Positions 1 through 11,490 of a DNA stretch of 64,000 nucleotides are shown one piece after another. The position numbers and the translations under genes are program-made. The notes below the pieces were generated by a model. The model was not told the origin of the DNA. It saw only the letters and a list, made by a program, of their open reading frames with translations, and made no database searches. The DNA comes from Ecdyonurus torrentis. Lineage: Eukaryota; Arthropoda; Insecta; Ephemeroptera; Heptageniidae. The stretch lies in contig OX439131.1 of assembly GCA_949318235.1 (NCBI GenBank), positions 45,069,226-45,133,225 on the forward strand. The letters run 5' to 3'. Position 1 is the first letter of the stretch. Every line of letters begins with the position of its first letter.

Positions 1-62
1 ATTTAGCATCATCAATTATGCTAGAGTGACATAAATACAGCATAAATTACGTAGTTTATTCT
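1..62. mobile_element. Family K repeat, end fragment
   Basis: Contains caattatgctagagtgac and cagcataaattacgtagttt, the right-end sequence of family K. The copy continues beyond the left edge of the window. Confidence 0.5.
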
Positions 63-3000
63 TTAAGTGCTTAAATGAAAAAAAAATATATATTTATATT
101 ATGACAGTATTTGTTAACAGAAAGAAGAACATTTTATTAATTTAATTTAGTAATAGGTGTAATAGCTTAAGAAATTTGCTGTATTAAGATAAATATTAAA
201 TCTGGAACTTTTCCGTTGTTTTTTTCTCTTTTTCTCTTTCTTACTTTACTTCTTTCATCATTTTTAATAAGATATAGTTAAATTAACTGTTTTTAAAACC
301 CTTCATTTCATCTTATTTTCATGTTTCAAAAACTTAAATTTCAAAGAGCAAATCTAATTGAAATAATAATTGAAAATTAAAAATAAGACAGTATTTTCGG
401 AGTATAGTTAGTTGTAACTTTTAAAATTAAAGAAAATAAGTTTATAATATAAAATTCAGTGGTTTCTTATATAAAAGGTTTTAAACTTCTTACATGGTAC
501 ATGGTTTATTTATTTAAAATATCATATTTCTGCAATTTTAATGAACAGCCTAACCATAAAAATAAAGCTTATTCATACTGTATATGGAATTTACAATAAC
601 ACGTGTAATGAAGAATAATGAATTAGTTAATGTAATTTACATGAAAGTATAAGTGACTTCACCTTGCAAAAAAAGAAGTAACAAATCATAAAGATAGTAC
701 TTTTCAGTCACACATGGATGCTTATGTTAAGTGTCATGTAAAATAGCTTTAATAAACAACATGCATTTGATGGTAAGTAAGTAAGTGAGTGAGTGAGCGA
801 GTGAGGGGTCGTATGCAGCGATGCATGCAAATCTGACCGTGGATTTAGAGGTCAATTGTGGTGGTGCGCGGGGTGCAGCTGACCACTCGCGGTGCATCTT
901 GACTCAAGGACAATTAACTTATCATCTCATTGTTCACAATAAAAAAATAAACTGCAGTTAATAATTGAACACCATACAATTTATCCACCATCTAAAAATT
1001 AAAAAAGATACTATACGATATTTTTAGAAATGTTTTTGTTCAACGTTCGTGTGTTTATTTTTAGAATTGTGTATACGTTAAGTACGCAAGACGAGCATAT
1101 TGTATATTTTGAAAACAGAAGAGCGTCGTTAATGGTTTCTCAAAAGATTGTGAAAAGGATTTTCCTTCTTTTCTTATTATCATTATCAACTACGATAGCA
1201 TAATATGTGAAGAGACAGAGAGGAGAACGCGGAAAAGCAATTTTATTTGATTGTTTAAAATTAAACGGACGTAACTCTGTATCAAATGAATTTGACATTG
1301 AGGACATTATAGACTAAATGACGCCGTATTCTATACCAACAAGTATGCCTTAATTTGAAAAACCAAAATATTATTATACTGATGCAGTTGTCTATTAACA
1401 GGTGGAAAGTCTTTAAATTTCCTTGCTTTTTAGTATTTCAGGACTCACTTTACTTTTTTTTTTTTTTTTTTTTTTTTTAAGAAATGAACGAAAAAATAAT
1501 AATAAAAAATAAAAACGTGGGACCCATTGAACCAAATCAAATTTCTGATATGTATATATATACGCACACACACACACATTTTTATTTGTTACACCTGCAA
1601 CATAGATCTATATACTTAAAACCTGTTAAATATAATAATAATAGTACATTAATCAAATATAAAAATGGAGCAAATCTCTGTATACTGTTTGGGCAACATT
1701 ATTTTTATCGATTCACATGAATGAAAAACGAATACGCAATAAAAAAAAGATACAATCACCGAGGCGTAACTCAATTAATAATTATAACAGTTTTGTAATA
1801 CATTTTGATATTATTAATTTACAATTTATAATAAGAAAAAATAATAATAAAATAGGCTATATACCTTGGATTATAAACCCAGGAAATATTAATATTATAA
1901 TGTTTTGAAATTGTCAGTCAGCTTATCTTATAAACAATAATAAAAATTAAACTATATAGTATATATCATATAAAATTGATAAGAAAGGTTCACTTATTAA
2001 GATTATATTATATGTATATGTATCACTGGTTTAAATCAGATGAACTGAGTCACATTGATAAGGTTGATTAGAATTGATGTATCCGTCTCAAGGAGGCAAA
2101 ACAATTTCTTATGATAGTACGCCAGGTACTTGAATATGATTACCTCATGCATTGTTTAATTATATGCGTATATAGTATTTACATTGGCTTGAAATTTAAT
2201 TATATCTTTTTATTGCTACACAAACTTTAGAAATAATTACGATGTGTGTGTTTCACAAGGTGCAAAGTTTTCAATTTATACACAATAAAAATTTAATGCA
2301 AGGATTAAATTTGCATTGGTAATCAAATTATTATAAAAATATTTTGCCGCGTGAACATTTAAATGTTTTCACAAGGTGGCTCAATATTATGTTATTTTCA
2401 AAACTCCCATTATTATATGTATTGTTATTTTGTCGTACAAGTTTGCCTACCCATAAATAACCACAATACAGTAAATGTTTTGATACACATTTCATTAAAA
2501 TCTTAGGAAAATTGTTAGAAAAACCACAGAGTTGGAAGAAAAAGAAAAAAAAAAGTTTGAGGTTATTAAATTGATTTTCTCCCTTATTTGTAGCTGTGCA
2601 GAGAGAATTTCTTTATTTTTCAACAATGACTATAATACAAATTACATCTGCAAATTGACTATAATACATTGAGAACAATAATTAGTAAGCAACAACTGAT
2701 CTCATCGGAGAATTCATAGCGTGTTTCCGAGACAATTATATAAAATAATTTCTTTGATTTACAGGAAACAACTTTATATATATATAAAAAAGGAGAATGA
2801 AAATAATTTCAATGATAGTTTAACCGTAACCGTGATTTAATGTTAATAACATTAAGGATGTTTCCCGGAAGCAGCTATAGAATAGATGGAAAGGTTATTT
2901 AGAAATTTAAATGCACGATAGTATGTATATACAAATTATAAACACGTCAGTAATGTAACCTATATTTGCACATGAATGTACATAACATTAAAATATGTAC

Positions 3001-5170
3001 ATCTGCATATTTAAAAATAAATACCCGGGTATCGAACACGAGGATTGTCACGCTAAAATATTTAACTTTATAACCGACCTTGTAAAGCCTGAAGCCTTAT
3101 AATGAAGCATTGTTTGTTTTGTTTTTAAGGCTTTACTTTCGCAGTTAAAACTTCAATTTGCAAAACTCAATTCAAAAAAATACTCGTTAACTATTTTATT
3201 TTCCTCTCTTATAATTTACTTGTCAAAGAAACAGCGTAGTTACAAATATAATAAAACTAAATTATCGTAACAAGTATACTTAAATATTACGCCGTTATTT
3301 TAAATATTATATATTTTTAATAGTACATTACATAATTATTTAAAAAGATAATATTATATTCATGTAAATTTAAAATAAAGCATGAAATCGGAAATTTTGG
3401 TCCTGCCCAAATTGACGTCAAAATAAAAGATAATAAGTACAAAACTACCTATAATTATAAATTTAAGAAGAAAAAAAAGTGTATAGCGTTTAAAATGACG
3501 TAAAAAAAAAATTATAATCTTATTAAAAGGGGAGAAAAAAAAACTCGTTTAATAAATTGTATATATTTCAAGAGAATACGTTGGTACGATTGGAAAGCTA
3601 TAATGCAGTTATAATAAAAGTAAAAAGTTATACAGTATGTGCTAAGTAAGTAAGTCATGAAGGACTAAATAACGATAAAGACAACGCATTGTTAACTCTG
3701 TAGTATTTACATAAATAAGCACGTTATGGAGACGCGGTGAAAAAGAAAGAAAAAAAAAAAAAAAACAATGATTTTTTTTCTGCGTCATTACTTTTGTCTG
3801 CATAAATAAAAAATTAATATCCTAATTAAAATTTATTAAATAATTATCTTATCTAATTATAATTTAGGTTAATTGTTCTTTTCAGCATCAATAAGTTAAT
3901 ATATTTTTTTTTATTATTTAGTACACGTAACTAGTCATCGTAAGGAAGTTTTTATTTTTTTTTATCAATTTTTCTAATTATATATATATAGATTGTTATC
4001 ATTATCCTATAGATTTATTGACGTCATCAGATTATTTGTAAGCGAAGTGACCACTCAAGCTGATGCAAACTTACCAATTGACGGGTAAGTATAATAAAAT
4101 AGAAATTCCACTTGTATGCAATACGACACAGATATCGTATTGCAAATAGAACACTGCATCGAGTTGTGAATTACTTAATTATGTTTATTAAATTTACAGT
4201 TGAGCAGCATTCTTTACTTATTACTTATTACTGTTTCTTAAGAGATTTAAAAAAAAAAAAAAAAGATATTTTTTGTAACCACAATATTCAGACTAAAATA
4301 TTTAAATTATAGGATTATTATAATGGTTTAAATTTGAAACGTATTTAGTCGATCGGAAGCTAATTTTAATCCAACAGCATTTAAGTTTTTTTTTTTTTTT
4401 TTTTTTTTAATTGCACTTTCTGGAAGATTTTTTTTTTTTTTTTTTAATTTTCGGAAACTGACAACATATTATAAAAATCATAATATATGAGATGTAAATA
4501 ATATATAAATAAGTTTTGCATGTTCAATCGTTCAAAAAATTCAATTTCAAAATTATTTTATAAATTTAATGTTAAAAATTAGATTTTTAGAAAATTTTAA
4601 AAATAAAATATTTTCTGAAAATTTGCGCTATATAATTCTGAATGTGTCACAATTTTTTTTTATACTGCGGGAAGTTAATTAACAAACATATGGTTAGATT
4701 AGATACCCGGACATATTTTACTTTAAATATGTACATATATAAAAAAGTACGCATAATGTTTAATAAAACAATAGAGCATACTATAGAAATAGTATAAAAT
4801 ATAATATAGTTTCACTCGACGTGAAATTGCAAGGATCATAAAACAAATAAATTTATGGAAGTGAAAATGAAAGGTTGAAAAAAAAATACAGTTGCTAAAA
4901 TGTCAGCGATGAAAGTTAACACACTAGAAAACCTTTTTATTAACAATAATATGCAAACGCGATGTCACTATGATTTTTTTATGAAGCCACTACCATGACG
5001 TTAGTAAAAAAATAAAATATGAAATTTCATAGCCAGGGTCAACCAAAATTGACATTGAATAATATTTTAAGTAACAATAAAATAACAAAAAAACTTGTGT
5101 ATATAAAAATAATTTAAGCATAACCATTTTTTTTTTAAAAACGCACGACAGAATTTTAAAACGTATTTAT
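63..5170. other. AT-rich non-coding stretch
   Basis: No coding exon, RNA gene or clear transposon was recognised. It has frequent poly(A)/(T) runs, for example near 1451-1478, 3749-3765, 4387-4408 and 4428-4445. A somewhat less AT-rich patch at 790-900 (gagtgagtgagtgagcgag then ggtggtgcgcggggtgc) shows no exon structure. It is probably intron of the OXR1 gene. Confidence 0.6.
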
Positions 5171-5205
5171 TTCCGCAATAATAATATAATTTATATTCAA
5201 CATAC

Positions 5206-5343
5206 CTTCGATCTACGTTTCATGTACCGTGATAAGATTGACATTACTGAAGGTATTTTTGGTACTTTAAGTACCGGTCCACTTTGCGTAGGAGTCGGCA
5301 TTGCAGCCACAACATTACTTTGTGCCATCCTTGCCGCGGGCAT
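5206..5343 (-). CDS. Possible alternative first exon for a short TLDc isoform (MPAARMAQ...)
   Basis: Forty-six codons run from the ATG at 5343 to a good donor, AAG|gtatgt. The peptide is MPAARMAQSNVVAAMPTPTQ, SGPVLKVPKIPSVMSILSRY, MKRRSK, a basic, Met- and Pro-rich N-terminus. An in-frame TGA lies about 50 nt upstream, and no acceptor is needed. The exon ends in phase 0, as does exon 21726-21945, so both could join the same TLDc exon beyond the left edge. Mammalian OXR1 and NCOA7 have short isoforms that start from a promoter at exactly this place. The opposite strand has an open frame with a hydrophobic stretch (STGPLCVGVGIAATTLLCAI), but it lacks comparable splice support. Family similarity of the peptide is not established. 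Confidence 0.48.
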
Positions 5344-5410
5344 AATTACACTGATGATGTTCCGCGAGCGAGAGAGCGCGAGTACACATCATATTATTAT
5401 GCATGCATTT
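5344..5410 (-). promoter_or_regulatory. Possible leader/promoter of the 5.2-kb alternative exon
   Basis: The DNA just before the 5343 ATG is locally G+C-rich with CpGs (gctctctcgctcgcggaac) in otherwise very AT-rich sequence. It would form the leader of a minus-strand transcript. No TATA box is placed with confidence. Inference only. Confidence 0.25.
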
Positions 5411-5419
5411 CCCCAGTGA

Positions 5420-7520
5420 TACTAGCGCCACCATATCAACAAAACATCGCCCCCCTCCTATCGTTTATTTAAATATCCCACCACCTCTATTTTTACTGAC
5501 AAGAAGATAAAGTGCATTGAATAACTAGTATAATATTCTTATTGTATAATATAGCAAGATATTAATATATTTTTTTTCTTCTTATAAGAGTACATTACAG
5601 TATAATATAAAACTACCACGCCCTTTTCTACGCTATATAAATGCACATAATATATCAATTACGGACAACTATAACGAATTTCCTGAAACTAAATGTAAAT
5701 GTATTTAATATAATTATGGAAATAAAAAATTACTGCCCTAATTATTACAGGTATGCTTTCAAAAAAATTCTTTAAAATTATAAAATTTACATAAATAATA
5801 TTATCATGCTTATTTAATATTAAGCGAGGAAATTTATGCGGTTTGAAGTGAAAGAGACTCTTAGTTTTTAAGGGTAGATTTTCAATGCATTCAGTATTTA
5901 TTTGAGTTTGTATTTTAGCGGCTATTTTACAAGGGAAGTTTTGTTTTTATTTAATAAATATTACAAATAATGTATTTGAGTACCTAATAACTGTTTTTTT
6001 GTAGGGGGTGGGTGGGGGGGGGGATTATGTTAATTAATGTAATATTTTTAAATTTGCAAATTGATTTTTTTTGAAGCAACTAAAATTTTACATGTACTTC
6101 AATTTTTTGGTACATAATTTATAAATGCATATTGTGCGTGATTTGAAAAAAAAAAAAAAAAAAAAAAAACTCGTATAAGTAATAATTGCCCATTTTTTTT
6201 TCTGATTATATACAATTAAAAAGTGTAACTAAAGGAATTTTTAACGGAGCTAAACAGTCACTTGCATTTTAAGTTTTCAAGTTTTTTTTTTTTTTTTAAG
6301 ATTATTTAAATGGTATAATTTTGTAAAGAAAAGAGATTTGGTTGTGAGAAGGTAACATTTTGTTTAAATTCAAGGCCCGGCCTTGCTGTAACTTTGTATA
6401 GAAAGAGAGAAGGGAAAAGAAGAATTTATAATGCAAAAATTTACCTACATACATCAAATTCAACATGAAGAAAAAAAATATATATAAAATTTAAAAAAAT
6501 TACGTAAAAATAATATTTTATTACATTATAAATCTACAAAAGAAGTTATTACATTAAAATATGAGAGTTTAAATTTAAGAAATATAGAGAATTGAAACCC
6601 TCGGGCCAAAACCTTCGAACTTGACCTAATTGTTTCCATTTCCAATAATTTTATTATTATTATCATTAGTCTACTATAGTACCGACATTATCAAAAACTA
6701 TTACACTCAAAATATATAAAACAATCATAATTTCCTTTTATAATATAAAACCAAAAAATTACTTACAAGATTTGCGATGTTATCCGCTAAACTTCTCATA
6801 CTTGATGCCGCCATTATTATAACACTAATTAATATCACCCCTTAAGTAACACTAATAAACATGAAACAAAATATATATCATATATTATCACACCCTCCAC
6901 CCCATTCCTCCCCCACTGATGTAAAAAACAACAACAACACACTATCGTTCACCAAATGAACACCATTTGGTAAACACAACAATAATAATAACTTATTATA
7001 GATATTATTTGTTCATATTGAAAATGTTTTGGGTGTAGTAGCGAAGGAGCCTTGCAGCCTCCAACATATTGTATCGAGTGCAAGGCTCTATCTGTTTTAA
7101 CTTTTAACAGCCACACGGTTGCTGCCAGCAGGAGAAAGGTGCGCACATTTTCATATATGTAAAAAAAAAAAATATTATAGTAGTTGAGAGAACTAAACTA
7201 GTCCATGTATATAATATCAAAGCCACCTAACTTGAAGTCAGTACACACAGAGCGCCATAAAACAGCTTTGATTTTGTGTGTGTATAAGTTGTTATTGTAC
7301 GAATGTATTGGTGGTTACTACTAAATATATTATTATATACATACAACCTCCCCCCAAGCTATTTAAATATAATTGTAATGAATTAAGAATTGAAATTAAG
7401 AAAGTAACATCTCTCTTTTATATTATAAATAAGTTGTTTATTTTACCGATAATAATGGTTAACCAGTGGAGTACGTAAGCTAATTACTGGCGGTGGGTAA
7501 TAGTCTCTTAAATTTCTATC
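5420..7520. other. AT-rich non-coding stretch
   Basis: It holds a G-rich run at 6005-6022, poly(A) at 6147-6169 and a stretch at 7030-7140 that is less AT-rich. On the minus strand that stretch reads RTFLLLAATVWLLKVKTDRA. It has no family match or splice context and may be an old repeat. No other feature is seen. Confidence 0.5.
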
Positions 7521-7528
7521 CTTTGAAA

Positions 7529-7652
7529 CAGGGCTTAAAGTAGAAAATTTCTTTTACAGGAGCTATCAATGCTCAAAAACTCAAGATAGCTCCGGAGCTC
7601 CTATAAGCGCAATATTAAATTTTGAACTTTTTACCGCAGTTTTTAAGCCCTG
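7529..7652. mobile_element. hAT-type MITE (CAGGGCTTAAA ends)
   Basis: It starts CAGGGCTTAAAGTAG and ends AGTTTTTAAGCCCTG. Flanks are ctttgaaa / ctttgaac, a 7-of-8 match to an 8-bp duplication. The interior has a further palindrome, GGAGCTATC...GATAGCTCC. It is 124 bp and non-coding. Confidence 0.72.
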
Positions 7653-7662
7653 CTTTGAACGG

Positions 7663-7664
<2 letters not shown>

Positions 7665-7748
<84 letters not shown>
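7665..7748. repeat. (AT)n microsatellite
   Basis: About 80 bp of pure AT dinucleotide immediately after the MITE at 7529-7652. Confidence 0.97.
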
Positions 7749-7754
<6 letters not shown>

Positions 7755-7755
<1 letters not shown>

Positions 7756-7955
7756 TAAAATAAATACGTATTAATTATGCTAGCTCAATGCAGCAATATT
7801 TATCCATGACAACATAATATAAACTATATTTCATTTAGCTAAGATGTTCAGCATAATTACTTGCGTTATTTCAAAATAGCAGACTTTATGCACTACAATT
7901 TAGTAATTATCATTATGCAGAATAAATTATGTAATTAATTTTTTTTTCGATGTAG
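7755..7955. mobile_element. AT-rich foldback repeat, family K (TTATGCT/AGCATAA)
   Basis: It begins AAATAAATACGTATTAATTATGCT and ends with its inverse, gcagaataaattatgtaatt. Inside are repeated TATGC/GCATA words (gttcagcataattac). Other copies or parts are at 1-60, 38355-38712, 38725-38940, 48296-48530, 49085-50130 and 54950-55155. Confidence 0.6.
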
Positions 7956-8310
7956 CATTGTGGCACCGTATTTTAATTTTTTTTTCTTGAAAACTACTAC
8001 ATCGAGGCTGGAAAATCTTAAAAGAGAGGGACACTATTTATAAGAATTATATATTTTTCAATCACCCCATTAAAATACTAATTAGTGTTAATTTAAAATT
8101 TTTCAATATATAGACACAACAAACTTGCGGTACACTCACTTCACAGTTCACGTCTAACTAAGACAATATTATAATGTTCACGTAGACAGTTTATTATTCT
8201 TAGTATTTTATTTCGTAATAAGAATAGTATTTTCTAATTGGAACTTATACAATATAATATTAAAATTATAGATTTATGAGTTTTATGACGTAACATTTTA
8301 GTGAACCACG

Positions 8311-8345
<35 letters not shown>

Positions 8346-8667
8346 AGAGGAGAAAGTTATATACTGTGGTGTACCAAAAATATTATATTTTAACGTTTTT
8401 AAATCAATACTTTATTATAGTTATAATAAATTAAGGAGGAAATAATAATTTTGACGTTTATTTTTCATACAACAGCTCTATAATTAAGGGAAGAGGTCAG
8501 TAATGGTTGTCAAGTGGGTCCATTTTTGTTGCCCTTCTTTTTTATTTGAACAAAAGCAGCCCCAATATTTAAAAAACTAAAGTCACTACACTCAAGGGTT
8601 AGAAATTTATCACTCCTTAGAATTCCATGTTAATTTCAATAATTTTCATCTTTATTTCAAGGTAATC

Positions 8668-8703
<36 letters not shown>

Positions 8704-9599
8704 GACAAAATAAATTTAAAATTATATAAAATGTGTTGTCAACCAATAATCAAAATCTTGGGTATATTGAACTTATGACCTCTCCCTTTTAAATTATTAT
8801 TATGATGTAAGCTTACGTAATTTGAGTGTAATTACGCAAATTGTCGCGAGTTTATTTCACTCACACATGACGATGGTGACCATTATGTTCAAACCGTCAG
8901 AACATCTCATTATATACACATGGCTTCGAGTGGAATATTTTCACTTTATGTTAATTTTCAAGGAGAAAAATATTAATTCTCACACACACACATAGCAAGA
9001 TAATGTTATATAGGTAATTGACGCACCTATTTCATCATATTTAATATGTTACAATATATTCATGTAGTAATGATTTGAATTAAAAGAAATTATCAATCTG
9101 AACCAAATAAATCTATATTATCAATAAATTATTATATTATATATATATATGATATTTTTTTTTTGTTTTAAAGAAAGGGAAACGACCTTGTATGGTGCTG
9201 TGTATAGGACATAATTATATGGAAATATTGCGTAATGTAAAACCACTTCTACATGTTTATATTATATAAAATATTATTTAGTTCAGGTTATATCTTTTTT
9301 TTTATACGTGTATTTTGTCTTTGTTTTTATTTTATTTTAAAATCAGTTCAAAGTAAAGGTCATAATTAGGACTCAAAAATTTTAGTGTCGTTTAGGATTA
9401 TTTTATATAGAAAAGCACTTATAAGTTGATATAAAAGATTTTAAATATTTGATCACGTCCTAACTTATTTTTAAGGATAGGAAGTTGTTTTCTTTTAAAG
9501 GAGTAGGTGTACTGACCTAATATCTTAAAAACTATAGAACGTTTTTTGGGTCTAAATTTGGTGTCATTGTGTAGCTAAGGGTCTAGAGCTGGGCAAAAC

Positions 9600-9960
9600 C
9601 GGATAATTTTTTATCCGGATAAACGGATAATTTTTTATCCGATTATCCGTTATCCGGATATCCGGATAAACGGATAATTTTTATCCGTTTCACAAACGGA
9701 TAATTTTTATCCGTTTCATAAACGGATAATTTTTATCCGTTTTAGAAACGGATAATTTTTATCCGTTTTAGAAACGGATAATTTTTATCCGTTTCACAAA
9801 CGGATAATTTTTATCCGTTTCACAAACGGATAAAAATTATCCGTTTGTGAAACGGATAAACGGATAATTTTTATCCGTTTCATAAACGGATAAAAATTAT
9901 CCGTTTGTGAAACGGATAAATGGATAATTTTTTTCTGTTTCATAAAAGGATAAAAATTCA
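9600..9960. repeat. Left array of 26-bp palindromic units (CGGATAATTTTTATCCG)
   Basis: Roughly a dozen tandem units of the form CGGATAATTTTTATCCGTTT followed by CACAAA, CATAAA or TAGAAA. Each unit contains CGGATAA-TTT-TTATCCG, a self-complementary 7-bp stem. The polarity of the spacer flips near 9830 and again after, so the array is also inverted on itself. It is the subterminal region of the hAT-like element. Confidence 0.85.
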
Positions 9961-10212
9961 TATATTAATGCGTTGTAAATTGTAAATTTGAAAAATCAAA
10001 CGATTTATCCTGAATGTTGACATATATTAATTGAAAAATCTGTTAGATACAATAGAAAGCGACTGTCGTTTTGCTATTAGATAGCGATAGCACACAATAA
10101 TTAGAATTTAGCACGTACTTTGACTTTATGAGGATGCGAAACTCGAGAAATAAATTACAATTTGCGACGTTGCGACGCTGTGCGTAGCACGGCGTGCTGC
10201 TGCTGCGTGATG

Positions 10213-10447
10213 TAGAGACCCTTAACAGAGAAGCGACAACCTCATGTTTTAGGCAAACCTGCAATACATTGTTTTGAAAAGCCCGCTAAAAGTACCCAAA
10301 CTTTCTAGCGTTCTGATTGGCTACCCTAACAATCTCTCAAATCTGATTGGTTCCGACGCCACAGGCCTTCCTGTAATGTTTGCTAACCTGATGTATTGCA
10401 GGTCTGCCTAAAACATGAGGTTGTCTCTTCTCTGTTAAGGGTCTCTA
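10213..10447. mobile_element. hAT-type MITE, family A copy 1, with perfect 8-bp duplication
   Basis: The element begins TAGAGACCCTTAACAGAGAA and ends with its inverse, TTCTCTGTTAAGGGTCTCTA. The inverted arms extend through CAACCTCATGTTTTAGGC. It is flanked by a perfect 8-bp direct repeat, gcgtgatg (10205-10212 and 10448-10455). At 235 bp with no coding capacity it is a MITE mobilised by a hAT transposase. It lies inside the 9584-11503 element, so it inserted later. Confidence 0.85.
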
Positions 10448-10641
10448 GCGTGATGTTGTGTTGTGTTTTGTTTTTGCCATCTGTTTTTTGGGAGATTTAA
10501 TTTGGGGAAACCCCATTTTTGTGCTGTGGCCTGTGCAGGGCCTGTGGCGAGTTATACAGTGTATTATATTATTTGATTCTTTCCGTGGCTGGCACATCCG
10601 GAATATATGTTTGTAAAAATATATAAATATATTACATAATA

Positions 10642-10978
10642 TAAGGGAGTAGGGCACCGATATTATATCTCAAAAATAAGAAGTGTTATGGGTCTAAATT
10701 TGGTGTCATTGTGTAGCTAAAGGGTCACACCTAGCCGTAATTAAAATTTCAAGATGTTTGACCGTCCCGAAAAGGAAAAAAAATTAATGAAATTAACATC
10801 AGGCCTTATGGGCTTTTTATTTTAATAAATCATATAAAATTAATTTGCATGGTAACCCCCCCAAATTTTTTTATATTTGAAATTGTCTCAAGCTGAAGTA
10901 TCATTGTGTAAAATTTCAGATTGTTTTGACGGTAAAAGTTTAAGTCAAATGGCCGACGTCGGTATACCCTTATTCTTA
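10642..10978. mobile_element. Repeat family B, internal copy
   Basis: It starts TAAGGGAGTAGGGCACCGAT and ends GTCGGTATACCCTTATTCTTA, imperfect inverted termini. The interior (ggtgtcattgtgtagcta, acacctagccg, ggccttatgggct, gtaaccccc) matches the outer copy at 9495-11766 closely enough to be the same family. It lies within the hAT-like element. A related fragment is near 57600-57690 (cccttatgggcttaatattt). Confidence 0.7.
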
Positions 10979-11114
10979 AAATAATATTTAAAAAAAAAAA
11001 AATTAATTTTTTTTATCAATTTGTTTATAGAACGCATTTTTTAAAAATTATTATCATATTATATCTTTTTACGTAACGCATAATCAAATAATTTTCAACT
11101 TCAGAAGCAAGAAA

Positions 11115-11490
11115 CTGATATAAATTATCCATTTGTGAAATAATACGTTTCGTTACTGAAATGGATGAATAAACGTTTGTTTGAGAAACGGGTATAATCA
11201 TCCGTTTGCGTGAAATGGATAAAAATTATTCGTTTTTGAAATAGATAAAAATTATCCGTTTGTGAAACGGATAAAAATTATCTGTTTGTTAAATGGATAA
11301 AAATTATCCGTTTGTAAAACGGATAAAAATTGTCCGTTTTAAATCCGGATAAAAATTATGCGTTTTTTATCCGGATAAAAATTATCCGTTTTTTATCCGG
11401 ATAAAAATTATCCGTTATCCGGATAACAAACTTTCTCAAAACCGGATAAACGGATAAAAAATTATCCGGATAATTTATATCCGGATAATT
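11115..11490. repeat. Right array of CGGATAA palindromic units
   Basis: A more diverged array of the same unit in inverse orientation (AAACGGATAAAAATTATCCG). It degrades inwards and is best preserved near the terminus, where the unit becomes TATCCGGATAA. It mirrors the left array and probably acts as repeated subterminal binding sites or as a foldback arm. Confidence 0.82.

Noticed and set aside
5222..5419. Plus-strand open frame with a membrane-like segment (STGPLCVGVGIAATTLLCAI)
   Set aside because: It is the antisense of the 5206-5343 frame, which has a good donor, an upstream stop and a fitting phase. The plus-strand reading has no acceptor or donor support, although it cannot be fully excluded.
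6949..7146. Minus-strand open frame resembling a signal peptide (MRTFLLLAATVWLL)
   Set aside because: No splice context, poor downstream sequence and no recognisable family. A hydrophobic start alone is not enough.
9600..11490. Regularly spaced repeats that look like a CRISPR array
   Set aside because: Units are tandem palindromes with near-identical spacers, inverted at the other end, inside a transposon with 8-bp duplications in a eukaryotic intron.
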